Source: Megalobrama amblycephala
Lineage: Eukaryota; Chordata; Actinopteri; Cypriniformes; Xenocyprididae
Direction: 5' to 3'
NCBI RefSeq assembly: GCF_018812025.1
Contig: NC_063049.1
Location: 4,937,243-5,001,242, forward strand
DNA length: 64,000 bases
The notes under the pieces are model-generated. The model did no database searches, was not told where the DNA came from, and saw only the letters and a list, made by a program, of their open reading frames with translations. Positions within the stretch are counted from its first letter, which is position 1, and every line of letters starts with the position of its first letter. The translations under genes and the position numbers were made by a program. Shown one piece after another: positions 23,230 through 36,509 of the stretch.

Positions 23230-24065
23230 TGTGTTTTAAGCTCCTCATAATAATGAAGACGTAAATCTGAAACGTTTGGTTGTCAGTGTTTTTGATTTGT
23301 AAGATGTCTTAAATTTTTCTTTATTCAAATCAAACCATTTTTCATTCTCTTGTTTTAGGTTATGAGTTTTCTTAGTGGTTTTAAGATTAGTTATTGTTGC
23401 CAAATAATCAAATATCTAATTTATGTTTTCATAAGCCAGATTTACACCATCTTCATTATGAGGATAAATATTTTCTATAAAGTTATCCATTAGTAAGCAC
23501 ACTTGGGGGTGGTCAGATGCAGTCAGGTTTTTTTCTGTGCTGTTCTGGACCCATCTGTAATTCTTTGTAATGTTATACAGCTTACTGGGTTGTGGATGTA
23601 TGTTAGTATTTTCTGTCCTTTTTGGATACAGAGTGATTTGACTGTGATCTGATAGGGGTGTTAATGGTTTGACCATGAAGGCTCTGAAAGAGAATAGAGA
23701 TTCAGAGGGAAAAAATATAAAGAGCACATAAGAACATATCTTTCGTAGTTTGACTGAGCTTTTTATTGATTTTTAGCCAGATATTAGATTCTTCTTTTTT
23801 GATTAGTTGTATTTATTTATCAGTTTCAAGCTTGTGCCAGATTATGATGCCCCCTGAATCTTTCCCACATGTCATTTTTTTCATGTTTTTGGGACAATAT
23901 GGATATTTCCTGATACCCTGGGGGACAAAGAGCGACCTCATCAGTTCCGTGCCATGTTTCCTGTAATATTATTATGTCTATGTCTAATACACTTTTCTTA
24001 AAATCCAAGGTTTTGACTTTACTTTTGTGTTTCTTTGTCACAAGCACTGTACTGTACAAATGCTG
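23230..24065 (-). mobile_element. LINE remnant, 5' part (endonuclease region)
   Basis: On the minus strand the piece at 23826-24059 carries DFKKSVLDIDIIILQETWHG, an APE-type endonuclease N terminus with the conserved ETW, followed by CPPGYQEIS. The piece at 23416-23700 continues with PLTPLSDHSQITLY, holding the SDH motif typical of APE endonucleases, and WFDLN appears near 23330. Frames are interrupted. It is probably the same LINE family as 17535-18420 but is not contiguous with it. Confidence 0.65.
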
Positions 24066-24562
24066 CTTAGTATGGGTTTTTGGTATTGGAGCATTTTAAT
24101 GAGTATGAGTATGAGTACACGAGCTCAGTATCAGGCCCATTACTGCATTCCTACTGCAAACACATATCATGCTGTTTTCATGTAACTTTGAATGCAAATG
24201 AGCTGCTGCTCCTCACCCCGCTTTCCAGATGAGGGTGGATCCTACTTGTGCCTCTGATACTCTGCCAAAAATATACTAAAACATCTGTTTTGTTTTGATT
24301 ATCATCTCTATCGCGGTCATGCTCATGTGACATTGCAATTCTTTATCATCATGAAAGTTTATTATTTGCATGTGTTTTAGGGTGTACTCGCACTAGGTGC
24401 TCTGAACCGTGCCCGAGCATGTTTGACCCCCAAAGCCTGGTTCATTTGGGGCAATTCCATGCAAAGGTCATCCTTACCATGAAAAAAAAAAAAAAAAAGT
24501 TTTTACTGAAAGAACAAAACTCTTTTTAAGTTGTCCATTTAGGTCTGTACTATATTGTATTA

Positions 24563-26365
24563 CAGTTTTTTTCAATTGCTAACAAGCATTTAGCAATACT
24601 TAAAGTACTTAACACAGCAACACACAAACATCACAAACTAAACTCTTAACACAGTAACACACCTACATCACACAGTTAGCCAAATAGTTAATTTTCTGCC
24701 CAAAACCATATTTTGTTATATAAACACAAACTCCACATTTCAAAACGCTAAAAACCTTTTTCAACATATACTAACTCTATCAAAACACAGCAAACCTGAT
24801 TCAAAATCGAGTCGTTCTGTCAAAACATAGCACTAGTTTTCTATTCAACATGAACATATAGTCAATCAAAGCGCAATGACTGTCAAAATACTAACAGTTG
24901 ATGGCATTATGAAAAATGCATTACTTGTCATGTTTCGGTTCTAACTGGAGAAAATATGAAATCCATTGTTTTTTTAATTCAGTTTCCTTTTACTACAGTA
25001 ATATTATAATGCATGTAAGCCATTCTATATTTTTGGTTGAGTGTTGAATGTGTGCATTCTTGGCAACAGAAGTGAGTCATTATTTTATAGAACGTGCAGT
25101 AGAAAAAGAGAAGAAGAAAGTAACAGAATTGCTCAGGGCAGCTACTGGTCAGATGAGTCCCCTATGCAGAAGTTCAGTGTCCCCCTTGGTTGAAATCTCT
25201 TTCTGGGGTTGGGTGTGTGGTGTTGATGTTGCCCTCATAGAGGTTGGGATGGTGTCCCCTTGGTAGTTAGTGACCTACGCAGACCACATATTCTGCATAT
25301 ATGGAACAGTGGTAGTGGAATCGTTGTAGTAAAAGCTTTACATGAAGCTTTTACTGAAATGAAAACATGAAATTGCTGCCATTGATCAACAACAAATCCA
25401 ACATACATGGCCTTTGGTTACTGTTGAAGCTTTTTTCCACCACAGAATAAAAAAAAGTATAAAAGGTAATTGTGACTTTTTATCTCACAATTCTTTTTTT
25501 TCTTTTTTTTTTTTTAATTTTGCAATTGTGAATATACATCTCACAATTCTGACTTTTCCCCTCAGAATTGTGATATATAAACTATAGGAACTGAGTTTAA
25601 AAAGTCAGAATTGTGAGATAAAAAGACATAATTACCTTTTTTATTTTCTATTCATGGCAGAAATAAGCTTTCATAGGTTCCACGTGTAAGTGGAAAAAAC
25701 AGAGATGCACAGTCCAGCACACATTCTTCCTCCTCTCCCATACCTCTTCTTCTCCCTTGTCCTGATCCAACTTCTCCTTTCCTCCTTCATCTATTCTTCT
25801 CCCATACCCAGATATTATTTTCTCTCTGCTCCTCTGTGTTGTTCTTCATTCACACTGAACAAATCTGATTCAAAGAGTCCTATTTTACTGTGTATGTCCA
25901 TGTAATGGAAAGAAGTTTAACCCCTGACTATTCCTCCAACTGAGACTGGAATCTGCTATTTCTCAATATTTCAGTGATCTGCTAATTAAAAACGCTTATC
26001 AGTTGTTTCAGTATTTGTTTTATATATATTTTTTTCAATACTTTTGAGCTGTTGTTGTTGCAGAATTAGAGGTTTTATCCTATATTTAAAGATTGGAACA
26101 TTGGGTCTTCATTTATGACTTGCTGTGTTTAAGCATTTACAAATAAGATGAGAAAGATCCATGATTTTGGTATGAGGTAAGCTTATATGAAAAGAAAATT
26201 GAAGCATTTAAGAAATGTGTTAATTGATTGCATTTTGTGTGAAAACGACATGAATTGTGTTAATGGTATGGCCACAACAGACGGATGTTCTGCTAAATGT
26301 GTTTAGAGTTTTGAAAATGTGACTACAGAATGGACAAATGTATGTTAGCAATTGAAAAAAAACTG
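24563..26365. mobile_element. TIR element family 1, copy 1 (TA flanked)
   Basis: The left end CAGTTTTTTTCAATTGCTAA is mirrored by the right end TTAGCAATTGAAAAAAAACTG, and both are flanked by TA. A second copy, alike over most of its length, is at 30792-32542. Both copies contain the palindromic AAGTCAGAATTGTGAG element at the same place, so that insertion predates amplification. No transposase is recognised; the open frame at 25048-25266 is partly shared with the other copy but has no motif. Confidence 0.75.
25430..25690. repeat. Palindromic element nested in TIR family 1, copy 1
   Basis: Inverted phrases CTCACAATTCTGACTTTT and AAAAGTCAGAATTGTGAG face each other. The same insert lies at 31610-31870 in copy 2. 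Confidence 0.65.
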
Positions 26366-28633
26366 TAAAATTTGTCAGGGCCATTGTTTTGTCTCAGGAT
26401 GCACACACTGTAAAAAATAATATATCTACTCAATAAAATTGTTACATCTTGCGTTACTGCATCTCTCTCGCAGATCGCCATCAGACAGGTAAATCCTAAA
26501 AAATGAAATGTGGTGCCGTTCATGTGGCAGCCCTAGGGATGTGCATCTAATGGCTCGTTAGCTCGTTGTTTTGTTGTGTTTGTTTAAGTGATTATTTTCA
26601 TTTTAGGACTTAACCAAGGCGTGCTTTAATTGTGATTTTTGTGATTTTTTTAAAAGTGATTTTTGCTACCTTTTGTTATTGTCTGCCATGCATTGTTTTC
26701 TGTGACTTGTGTACCTGGATATGATGATGATCAGTGATATAAATGGACAATTTATTTTGATACAAAAACATTCATTATTTGGCATATATTCAGGTTGATC
26801 GGGAAACTTTTTTCCCAGTCATCTCAATGGCAAAAAGTGTCCTGGTCATTAATGTTCATAAGCATGTTCTTCATGGGGTTTTAATTAGGGGCACATTTGG
26901 CCTCATGAAATTTTGAAAGAAAAAAAAAAAAACATTTTTAAACTATCTATGTCAAAACATATATCACAAATCCTGGAATAAAGATAGGAATATGGTCTTG
27001 ATTTGCTTTTGATTAATATATGCTTTGTATAATGTGTGATGGAGTGAAGATATTGTGTGAGACATTTAATGACATTTTGTTTTTGTACAAAGAGATGGGC
27101 ATGGACTTGCCAACAACAAACTTTAGCTACTGTAGCAGTCCCTTAATATATGGAAATATGACACATAAGAAAGCTATTCTCAGATCAAAAAATTACATTT
27201 TTAGTCTTAAAGATTTTGACATTTTTACCACTCTTTGAATTTTAATGACTTTTTTTATTTACTTAAAACTATTTTTATAACAACAAAACGTTATCTTTTT
27301 ACAGACAGTGGCCCCCAAATAATTTGCACAAATGCATTTGCATTAAAATACTACTCAAATGTCTGGAATCACTGTAGTTTTTTGTTTGTTTGTTTGTTTT
27401 TTAAGAAATGAATTTCACAAGGATGAAGTTTATTCAACAAGGATTAATTAAATAGATTTTCTTTTTCTTTTTTACATTTCTAATATTGCAAAAGATTTCG
27501 ATTTCAATAGTCTTCAAACTTGCTGTTCGGTGAATCAACAGACACTGTATCATGGTTTCCTGTTTTCAGCACTGATAATAGTAGCTAAGAATGTTTCTTG
27601 AGCAGCAAAGCAGCATATTAGAATGATTTCTGAAGGATCATATGACACTGTAGTAACAGGAATAAACAGCCATTTAACCCCTTCAGACCCTGCGTCCATT
27701 GGAACGGACATCACATGGATTTTGGTTTAAACCCATAAGATTTTATGTTTTTATAATATAAGTACTGCCTTGTCACTGACTGGTCCCTGATCTACCAGTC
27801 ACAATGAAAGAATGACTCATAACTTAATCTGATTGTGCTTCAGGCATCACAAAAGACAAGCATGGCTAACCAACTAGACAGGAGGAGGAGGAGGAGGAGG
27901 AGGAGCTTCCTTTTTTATGTTTTATATGAAGATCTATGTTCATGGCATCATCAACTTGCACCTATTATAATCTTAATAATATCAAGTGATAATATTCAAA
28001 GTTAATTTGAAAATCTTTCAGAGCTGAAGAACACAGGATTTTTTTTTTTTTTTTTTAAGTTTGATGTCCATCACAATGGACATTAGGTCATAATCAAATG
28101 ATTTTTTTTTTTTTCCTGATTTTGTCTTCTATATTGTGATCATAAGCTGTCATTCAGTTTTTCATTAGTTTTAGTGAAAAACAGAAATAGCAAATGTGAA
28201 ATGAGTGCATACAATGCAACACACACACACACTGATGCTATATGCACACAATCATATATTTATCAAAAACAGCAAGTACACACAACACACCCACAAACAC
28301 ACAGAGACATATACACACATATTATATTCCCATTCACCCACTGCAAACAACAAAAAATAATAAAAACAAGTGCAAGAATTCATCTTACATTTTCTCTACA
28401 TTCTTGTTGCATTGCTCTTTGTTACAGTGTGTTTTTTTCAAAATCTTTAATGCTATAGTTCACATATTATGTTTTAACTCTAGCTCATAAGAACTGTATG
28501 GTTAAAATATGACAATTTTTTTGTTGCTTAAGCCTTGATGTCCATGGACATGAAAAAAAATCTAATAAAAAATGAGTTTGCTCAAATCTTTTTTTTTTTT
28601 TTTTTTTTTTTTTTTAGACTAATTTATACATTA
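26366..28633. other. AT-rich stretch without a recognised gene
   Basis: It holds a GGA microsatellite (27883-27904), poly-T runs (28040-28056 and 28590-28615) and CA-rich low complexity (28215-28320). Short frames over the CA-rich part are repeat translation. Confidence 0.45.
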
Positions 28634-29465
28634 CAGTTTTTTACAGACGCTAGGACACATTTCTCAATACTTAGGTCACTTTTGCAAAACTCTTCACACA
28701 GTGAGCACAACAGAAGTCTATGTGGGCTAAACTGAGGATCAATTATCATTGCTTTGGCACAAAATGCATTCAGTGATTACATCTCTCAAATTTCATGAAT
28801 TCTTTTCTCACTCAGACACAACAACTGCCAAAACTCTTTGTACGTACAGGCCAGTTTGCACATGCTTACATACTGTTTTCAAAACTGTTAAACTTATGTT
28901 CAAAACAATAACATCATACAAAACTGAATAAGACAGCAATTTGCTACATTCCTACAGTAATATTTTAATAAAATATATTTTAAATCTTAAAATTAAATGC
29001 TATAAAAACAATTGAATTGTATCTGTATCAGTGGATGGTGTGTATACAAATTCTTGTATTTTGGAATTATAAAAAATTATAAAAATAAATAAACGACATA
29101 AAATATTGACGAATTCTGCATCATGTCTGATTCATTCCAGTAACATATATTGCAGTGAATTATAAACAGAGATGTGTCCTTGTTTTACACAAGAAAACAT
29201 TGTATAATGCTACATGTTGTTAGTGTTTTTTAGGTCATTGTTTTGTGGGTGACAAAGTGTGTTTGTCGGCTGTCAACCTTTGCTAGTGTTCTGGAAGAAT
29301 GAGTTGATTCGAGACCTGAATAAAATGTTTTGGTAGTTGTAGTGCATTTTGAATGTGAAATGAACTGCTTTGCCAAGCTGAAAGTTGGTTAGGAGAACTG
29401 TGTGAAGAGTTTTGCAAAAGTGACCTAAGTATTGAGAAATGTGTCCTAGCCTCTGTAAAAAACTG
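28634..29465. mobile_element. TIR element family 2, copy 1 (TA flanked)
   Basis: The left arm starts CAGTTTTTTACAGACGCTAG and continues for at least 70 bases (CTCAATACTTAGGTCAC, AAACTCTTCACACAG) as an inverted match to the right end. TA flanks both ends. No transposase is present. Copy 2 follows about 100 bases later in the same orientation. Confidence 0.8.
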
Positions 29466-29566
29466 TAAAATAGAAAACAAATCACAATATTACTGTTTTG
29501 CCTATTTTTGATCAAATAAATGCAACCTTGGTGAGCCGAAACATAAAGAATTAATCCTTAATATTA

Positions 29567-30382
29567 CAGTTTTTTACAGACACTAGGACACATTTCTCAA
29601 TACTTAGGTCACTTTTGCAAAACTCTTCACACAGTGAGCACAACAGAAGTCTATGTGGGCTAAACTGAGGATCAATTATCATTGCTTTGGCACAAAATGC
29701 ATTCAATGACTACATCTCTCAAACTTCATGAATTCTTTTCTCACTCAGACACAACAACTGCCAAAACTCTGTGTACGTACAGGCCAATTTGCACATGCTT
29801 ACATACTGTTTTCAAAACTGTTAAACTTATGTTCAAAACAATAACATAATACAAAACTGAATAAGACAGCAATTTGCTACATTTATACAGTAATATTGTA
29901 ATGAAATATATGCTGAATCTAAAAAATCAAATACTATCAAAGCAATTAGATGAAACTGAACACCTACACAAGCATTCATTTTTCAATTTCATTATCATCC
30001 ATTCAAAGAGGAAAACTTTGCAATAATTTTATACTGTTATGTAAACAAGGTTCATGTAACAAACTGCAGTGAATTATAAACAACAGACAGTGTTATTCTT
30101 GTTTTGTTAAGAAATTTTACAAAAGAAAACACTGTATAATGATACCTGATGTCAGTGTTTTATGACTGACAAAGTGTGTTTGCTGGGTGAAAACCTTTGC
30201 TAGTGTTCTGGAAGAATGAGTTGATTTGAGACATGTATGAAGTGTTTTGGTAGATTTAGTGCATTTTGAATGTGAAATTAACTGCTGTGCCAAGATGAAA
30301 GTTGGTTAGGAGAACTGTGTGAAGAGTTTTGAAAAAGTGGCCTAAGTATTGAGAAATGTGTCCAAACGATTGTAAAAAACTG
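29567..30382. mobile_element. TIR element family 2, copy 2 (TA flanked)
   Basis: It has the same termini and internal sequence as 28634-29465, with small indels and divergence in the middle. TA flanks both ends. Confidence 0.8.
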
Positions 30383-30791
30383 TAATCCTTTGAAGAGCAA
30401 TAGGCCTACATCATATCAAAATGAACAAGAATTTTAGAACAATACCAGAATAGATATAGGTCATCAAAAACATTTATACGGGTTTATTTCAGTTGTTACA
30501 GACAGTGCTGTACTTAATGTTAACAATTAATAAAATACCGAGTTTTAAAACATCGCAAAGGAAGAGCACAACGAGCTGAACTCATTGTAGACGATAGCTG
30601 AAGGTTGCTCTGCTGTTACACGAAGTATCTGTCGTTGTTACAGACGACTGCACAAATCGTGCATACTAATGAAAACATTACTGTTTCCTAGAAGTAAAGA
30701 ACTGTTTATGCATAAGTCAGCCATGACCCTGAGAATATAGTTTATGGAATAATCTACTAATGTGCTGAGATGCAATGTGAACTGGGAATTA

Positions 30792-32542
30792 CAGTTTTTT
30801 TCAATTGCTAACAAGCGTTTACCAGTACTTAAAGTACTTTTTCTAAACTCTTAACACAGTAACACACCTACATCACACAATTAGCCAAATAGTTCAATTT
30901 TCTGGCTCAGAATCATGTTTTGTTAAATAAACTCAAACTCTTACATTTCAAAATGCTAAAAACCTTTTTCAACATATACTAACTCTATCAAGACATTGTG
31001 TCAAACACTAGCACTAGTTTTCTATCCAACATGAACATATAGTCAATCAAAGTGCAATGACTGTCAAAATACTAACAGTTGATGGCATTATGAAAAATGC
31101 ATTACTTGTCATGTTTCAGTTCTACCTGCATAAAATATGAAATCCATAGTTTTTAAAATTCACTTTGGTTTTACTGAGGTAAAAGTATAATGCATGTAAG
31201 CCATTCTACATTTTTGGTTGAGTGCTTGAATGTGTGCATTCTTGGCAACAGAAGAGAGTCATTATTTTATAGAATGTACAGTAGAAAAAGAGAAGAAGAA
31301 GAAAGTAACAGAATTGCTCAGGGCAGCTACTGGTCAAATATGTCCCCTATGCAGAACCTCAGTGTCCCCCTTGGTTGAAATCTCTTTCTGGGGTTTTGTG
31401 GTGTTGATGGTGCTCCCATAGAGGGTGGGATGGTGTCCCCTTGGTAGCTTGTGCCCTACGCAGACCACATATTTTGTAAATATGGAACAGTGGTAGTGGA
31501 ATCGTTGTAGTAAAATCGTTGTACTATAAAGCTTTTACTGAAATGAAAACATGAAATTGCTGCCATTGAATAACAACAAATCCAACATACATGGCCTTTG
31601 GTTATTATGGAAGCTTTTTCCATCACAGAATAAAAAAGCATAAAAGGTAATTGTGACTTTTTATCAAACTAAAAAAATTTTTATTTTGCAATTGTGAGTT
31701 TACATCTCATAATTCTGTTTTTTTTTTTTTTTTTTTTTTTTTTTTCAGAATTGTGAGATATAAACTAGGAATTGAGAGAAAAAGTCAGAATTGTGAGATA
31801 AAAACTCACAATTACCTTTTTTATTTTCTATTCATGGCAGAAATAAGCTTTCATAGGTTCTACATATGTAAGTGAAAAAAACAGAGATGCGCAGTCCAGC
31901 ACACATTCTTACTCCTCTTCCATACCTCTTCTTCTCCCTTGTCCTGATCCAGCTTCTCCTCTCCTCCTTCTTCTATTCCTCTCCCTGCAGACGTTATTTT
32001 CTCTCTGCTTCTCTGTGTTGTTCTTCATCCACACTGAACAAATCCGATTCAAAGAGTCCTATTTTACTGTGTGCCCTTGTAATGAAAATAACTTCAACAC
32101 CTGACTATGCCTCCAACTGAGATTGGAATCTGCTATTTCTCAATATTTCAGTGATCTGATAAAGAATAATGCTTATCAATTGTTTCAGTATTTGTTTCAT
32201 ATTTTTTCCCCAGTACTTTTCCAGTTCTGCTGTTGTTGCAAAAGTAAAGGTTTTATCCTATATTTAAAGATTGGAACATCAGGTTTCCATTTCTGACTTG
32301 CTGTTTTTAAGCATTTGCAAATAAGATGAGAAAGATCCATGATTTTGGTATGGGGTAAGCTTACATGAAAAGAAAATGTAGGCATTTTATAAACGTGTTA
32401 ATTGTCTGCATTTTGTGTGAAAACGACATGAATTGTGTTACTGGTATGGCCACAACAGACGGATGTTCTGCTAAATGTGTTTAGAGTTTTGAAAATGTGA
32501 CTACAGAATGGACAAATGTATGTTAGCAATTGAAAAAAACTG
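30792..32542. mobile_element. TIR element family 1, copy 2 (TA flanked)
   Basis: The ends CAGTTTTTTTCAATTGCTAA and TTAGCAATTGAAAAAAACTG match those of 24563-26365, and the interiors are alike. The copy is about 50 bases shorter. Confidence 0.75.
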
Positions 32543-32564
32543 TAATATTCATATGCTCCGCCTT

Positions 32565-33593
32565 CGGAAACCGGGACAAGCTAACGCCGCAATGCTCTCC
32601 AGGGAATACATTCCGAGCCTGCGCTCAGCTGTTGACTTCTCGGACCCAGTGGGTGATATCCCTGTGGAATTGCGGAGAACTACCTGCGGGATTGTACAGC
32701 GGAGCTGTGATGGAGGAAAAGGGGTAAGCGTGGAAAGCGTATCACAGATATACCCCGCTGCCTAATGTCATACTGAGTAATGTGCGCTCCCTCCGGAGTT
32801 TGTGTGTACGTTAAGGAGAAATTGAATTGCTTGTTCTGTCCGCTCGTCCTTTTTATCTACCACTTGAGTTTCCTCAACTTTACTTTTTTGTTGTGTATAT
32901 TCATCCTCGTGCAAAAATGGATATAGCCACAGAAGTGCTGATGAAAACTTTGAACAAACTAGACGCCAAATCTCCAGATTCTCCTAAATTTATTTTAGGT
33001 GATTTTAATCATGCCATTTGGGCAGTGTTTTAAAAGGATACTAACAGTAGGCTATATCTCATGTGCAACTCGTGCGGACAAGATTTTGGACAGGTGTTAT
33101 GGTCTGATTCGAGGTGCTTAAGTCTGTTCCCCTGCCTCCACTGGGGTCAACTGATCATAACAAAATTCTCTTGGCTTCGGCATACACACCAGTTGTACGG
33201 CGTGCAGAAAGACAAAACAAGACCCTTAAGAACTGGACTGAAACAAGCATCGGAGAGCTGCAAAGTTGCTTTGAGCTTACGAACTGGGACTTGTTTTTAA
33301 GTGATAGTTTGGACTTGAATGATCAGGTTCTTGTGGTATCCAGTAACATACATTTTTTGTGTTGAGTCTGTTAAAACAACAACAACAACAACAAAAAAAA
33401 AAAAAAAAACATACTGAGAACATTTTATACCTCTTTTATTAAGAGTATCTTGAGTTTTTCCTTTTTATGTTGGTACTCATCACTCTCTCTTAAGAACAGG
33501 AATTGTCTACAGACATTAGTTAGGACTTGCTCAAAAATTATTGGTGTGCCTTTGCGTAGTCTAGCAGAATTCCATGAGCAACAAATGTTAAAG

Positions 33594-33677
<84 letters not shown>

Positions 33678-33820
33678 AATTCATTTATGAAGCATGTTGG
33701 GTTATGTTTTTACTTCTTTATTTACTTATTTTCTGTACTGTCTATGTGATACTTTGTCTGCTATATGCTACTACCTACTAGAATTGACCCTTGTGGGATT
33801 AATAAAGTTTTTAACTTAAC
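32565..33820 (+). mobile_element. LINE with internal deletion (CR1/L2/Rex-type)
   Basis: The plus strand holds collinear pieces of a non-LTR retrotransposon in shifting frames: LPNVILSNVRSLR near 32750, KFILGDFNH near 32985 (APE endonuclease motif), VPLPPLGSTDHNKILLASAY near 33125, and then LQTLVRTCSKIIGVP near 33505, which belongs to the far C-terminal part of the polymerase. Most of the reverse transcriptase is missing between 33365 and 33450. The 3' end has an AATAAAG and a short TTAAC repeat near 33800-33825. Many frame breaks show that it is inactive. Confidence 0.75.
33595..33675. repeat. Poly-A followed by TA microsatellite
   Basis: A run of A and then about 25 AT units lies inside the LINE tail. 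Confidence 0.95.
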
Positions 33821-33825
33821 TTAAA

Positions 33826-33970
33826 TGATTAAATGTCAGTTTGAATCGATACTAGTAAAATGAATAACTATTAATATGCCTGTGGTTTTAAATGTTGCTG
33901 TTTTTGTTGCTTTTTTGCATTTGAATATTGCAACATATTGGTTCAGTGAACTTCAGTGTTAGGTTAGGTT

Positions 33971-34001
<31 letters not shown>

Positions 34002-35175
34002 GCAGAAGAGAGCAGCGATTCTACTGAGCCTTCCTTATGTCATGAAAGAGAATCATGGAGACTTCAAATTTTCTAAGGTAAACTTTTTTCTTTAATCCTA
34101 TTAAATCTGGAATGTTTTTGTATCAGAATCATGCATAATCTATTTGCACTGTTTATTTGCATGCAATTCAGTCACTCTCTGGTGTGTTCAGCATTGCAGA
34201 GAAGCTTGTTTTGTATTAAATGCCAACAAATGAGAAGCTTTAAGGACTCCCTGCAGTTTTCAACAAAAATAAGAGCTTGATGGTTTAACATTTGAATAAA
34301 AAGAAATTCAGATACTGTTCAAAAGTTGTAGTATGGTAAGATTTTTTTTGTTTTCAAAAGAAGTCTCTTCTTACCAAGGCTGTGTTTATTTGATCCAAAG
34401 TACATTTAAATAAGTAGCATTGTGAAATACTTTTACAGTTTAAAATAGCTGTTTTCTATTTTTGAATATATTTTAAAATTCAATTTATTCCTATGTTGGC
34501 AAAGTTAAATTTTCAGCATCACTACTCCAGTCTTCAGTACCATTCGTTGTTTTTTTTGCTCTTTAATGTGGTGTCACAGTCTGTAGCACCTCATTCTAAG
34601 CGAGAAGCAGTGCAGAGCACTTGTATACCGATCATCTCTTCCAATTTTATAGTAGATACAGCATGAAATAAACATGAATGAACATGAACATGTTGAAAGA
34701 TACGGTACAATGTATGAAATCTGTATAATGTCTCATGTAATCACAGTGTAATCATGTAAAATCAGTGTTTCAACCACGCAGGCGTTAAAGGTGCAATAGG
34801 AGATTTTCTTCAAAAACATTTTTTGTTACGAGCAAACTACAACATCCACATCATTGATGCATGGATTCTTAACACCGTCTTGTTTCCTCCTTCAATGGAA
34901 ATACCCTCAGCATCCCTGCGGGTGCATGCCATCCTTAGCACGAAAGATAGTTTTGTGTTGTTCATTGTTCCTTAGCTTGATATTCTGACAGTGTTTATAT
35001 TTTATTTCTGAAATACTATCACCTTTCTGGTTATAAAGACAGTGATGTGGTTTATTTTGTGCTCAGTGCTGCTAGTTTTTCATCAGCTGCCATGTTAGAC
35101 ATGTCCAGTATATCCATTTGCTGAATCTAATTCGTTTTTAAAAAGTTGTTTATGTTCGTTATTGTAGTACTCATT
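33826..35175. other. Stretch without a recognised gene
   Basis: It holds a TTTA microsatellite (33968-34000) and AT-rich sequence. No exon is supported. Confidence 0.45.
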
Positions 35176-35180
35176 GTACT

Positions 35181-35363
35181 TGTAGATACTTGCACAAAAC
35201 AGAGGAGTTGTGTGATAACTTTATGATGAACTGGTTTTTATGTGTGACCAAACACAATCACATCCGCTCTTCCCTCCTCGGTCTCCACCCCCTTACCATG
35301 TCCATTTTCAAACATCCGGCTCCCGTACATATATGAATAGGTGCGACACACACATATTCTACA
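35181..35363 (-). repeat. Gypsy 3' LTR
   Basis: This 183-base LTR matches the other LTR except for an extra segment around 35260-35325. It begins directly after the truncated integrase. Confidence 0.85.
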
Positions 35364-35900
35364 TCTAAAAATGATGTTGCATTGTCAGTCATCAACTGGT
35401 GGGGAATCCCATGTACAGCGAATTGCCGTTTCAATTGCCTGATCACAGTATTGCTGGAAAGGTTTGGAAGAACATCAAACTCCCACCAGCCTGAATATGA
35501 TTCCACCAAAACCAGATAATTCTTGCCTGACCACTCAAATATGTCAGCTGCTGTGATGGACCATGGACTATCTGGTATCTGGTGAAGTTGCAAGAGTTCT
35601 CTCATCTGGTGCTGCTTTAGAGCATTGCACGGAGCACATCTGGAGACCTCTCTTTCAATGTGCCCGTCGCTTGGTGGACTGAATGCCAGGATGACCATGA
35701 TGAAGCTGCGTTAAATAGTGTTTCTGGAGAGAGTGTGGGATTACATACCTCTGACCACTCAGAATCAAACCGTCTTTCACTGTCAATTCATCCCTCATAG
35801 CGTAAAATGGGCGGATATCATGTGGAACCTCCTTATATGAGCCAGGCCAGCCAGTGAGAATGGTGTCCATGAAGTGTTTGCCTACAGCATCTGCTTGTGT
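35364..35900 (-). pseudogene. Gypsy integrase, truncated at the 3' LTR
   Basis: The zinc-binding part has HHGHPGIQ near 35690 and CAPCNAL near 35630. The core has SITAADIFEWSG with the first catalytic aspartate and LMTDNATSF with the second near 35385. Just after that the sequence passes into the 3' LTR, so the third catalytic residue (glutamate), the C-terminal domain and the polypurine tract are missing. A frame shift lies near 35680. Confidence 0.8.
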
Positions 35901-35924
35901 GCTTTCCTTAAGTTCTTCAATCCG

Positions 35925-36340
35925 TCAGGATGACAACACCCCTTCCAGAGCTAGCACATTGTAGTCCTCAATGTCTTCAGGACTGTCTGTGGTGGGGAGG
36001 TGTGCACGTGAAAGTGCATCTGCAACATACAGTTCACGCCCCGTTAATAGATCACATTCAGATGATAGGACTGAAGCCTTTAGCATCATTCGCTGGATGC
36101 GCACCAAGGCTGTGTGCAGAGGCTTCCTCAGGATAGTTATGAGGGGCTGATGATCCGTCTCCACAGTTACTTGGCGGCCATAGATATAATCATGGAATTT
36201 TACACAGGCAAAGATTAGTGCCAAGAGTTCTTTCTCAATATGTGCATAGTGTGCTTCATTGTCAGTGAGAGATCTTGATGCAAATGCAACAGGCCTGCCA
36301 TCCTGAAGACAAACTGCTCCAAGACCATGATGGGAAGCAT
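35925..36340 (-). pseudogene. Gypsy RNase H fragment
   Basis: The segment reads ADASHHGLGAVCLQDG, then AHIEKELLALIFACVKFH and TDHQPLITIL, the order of RNase H motifs in Gypsy polymerases, including the D-E-D type residues. ADALSRAH near its end is the usual exit of the domain. Confidence 0.8.
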
Positions 36341-36509
36341 CAGCATGTCACTGGCTTGTGCACATCAAAATACTGTAGGACAGGTGGACTTGTTAGATGT
36401 TCTTTTAGTGTGTCCACAGCAGCAGCATGTTGTTAAGTCCAACACCATTCTGCATCTTGGTGCAGCAGCTGACGAAGGGGAGCTGTTATCTCACTGTAAT
36501 GATATATGA

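Noticed and set aside
28174..28490. Overlapping plus-strand frames
   Set aside because: They are threonine/histidine-rich translation of CA-rich low complexity.
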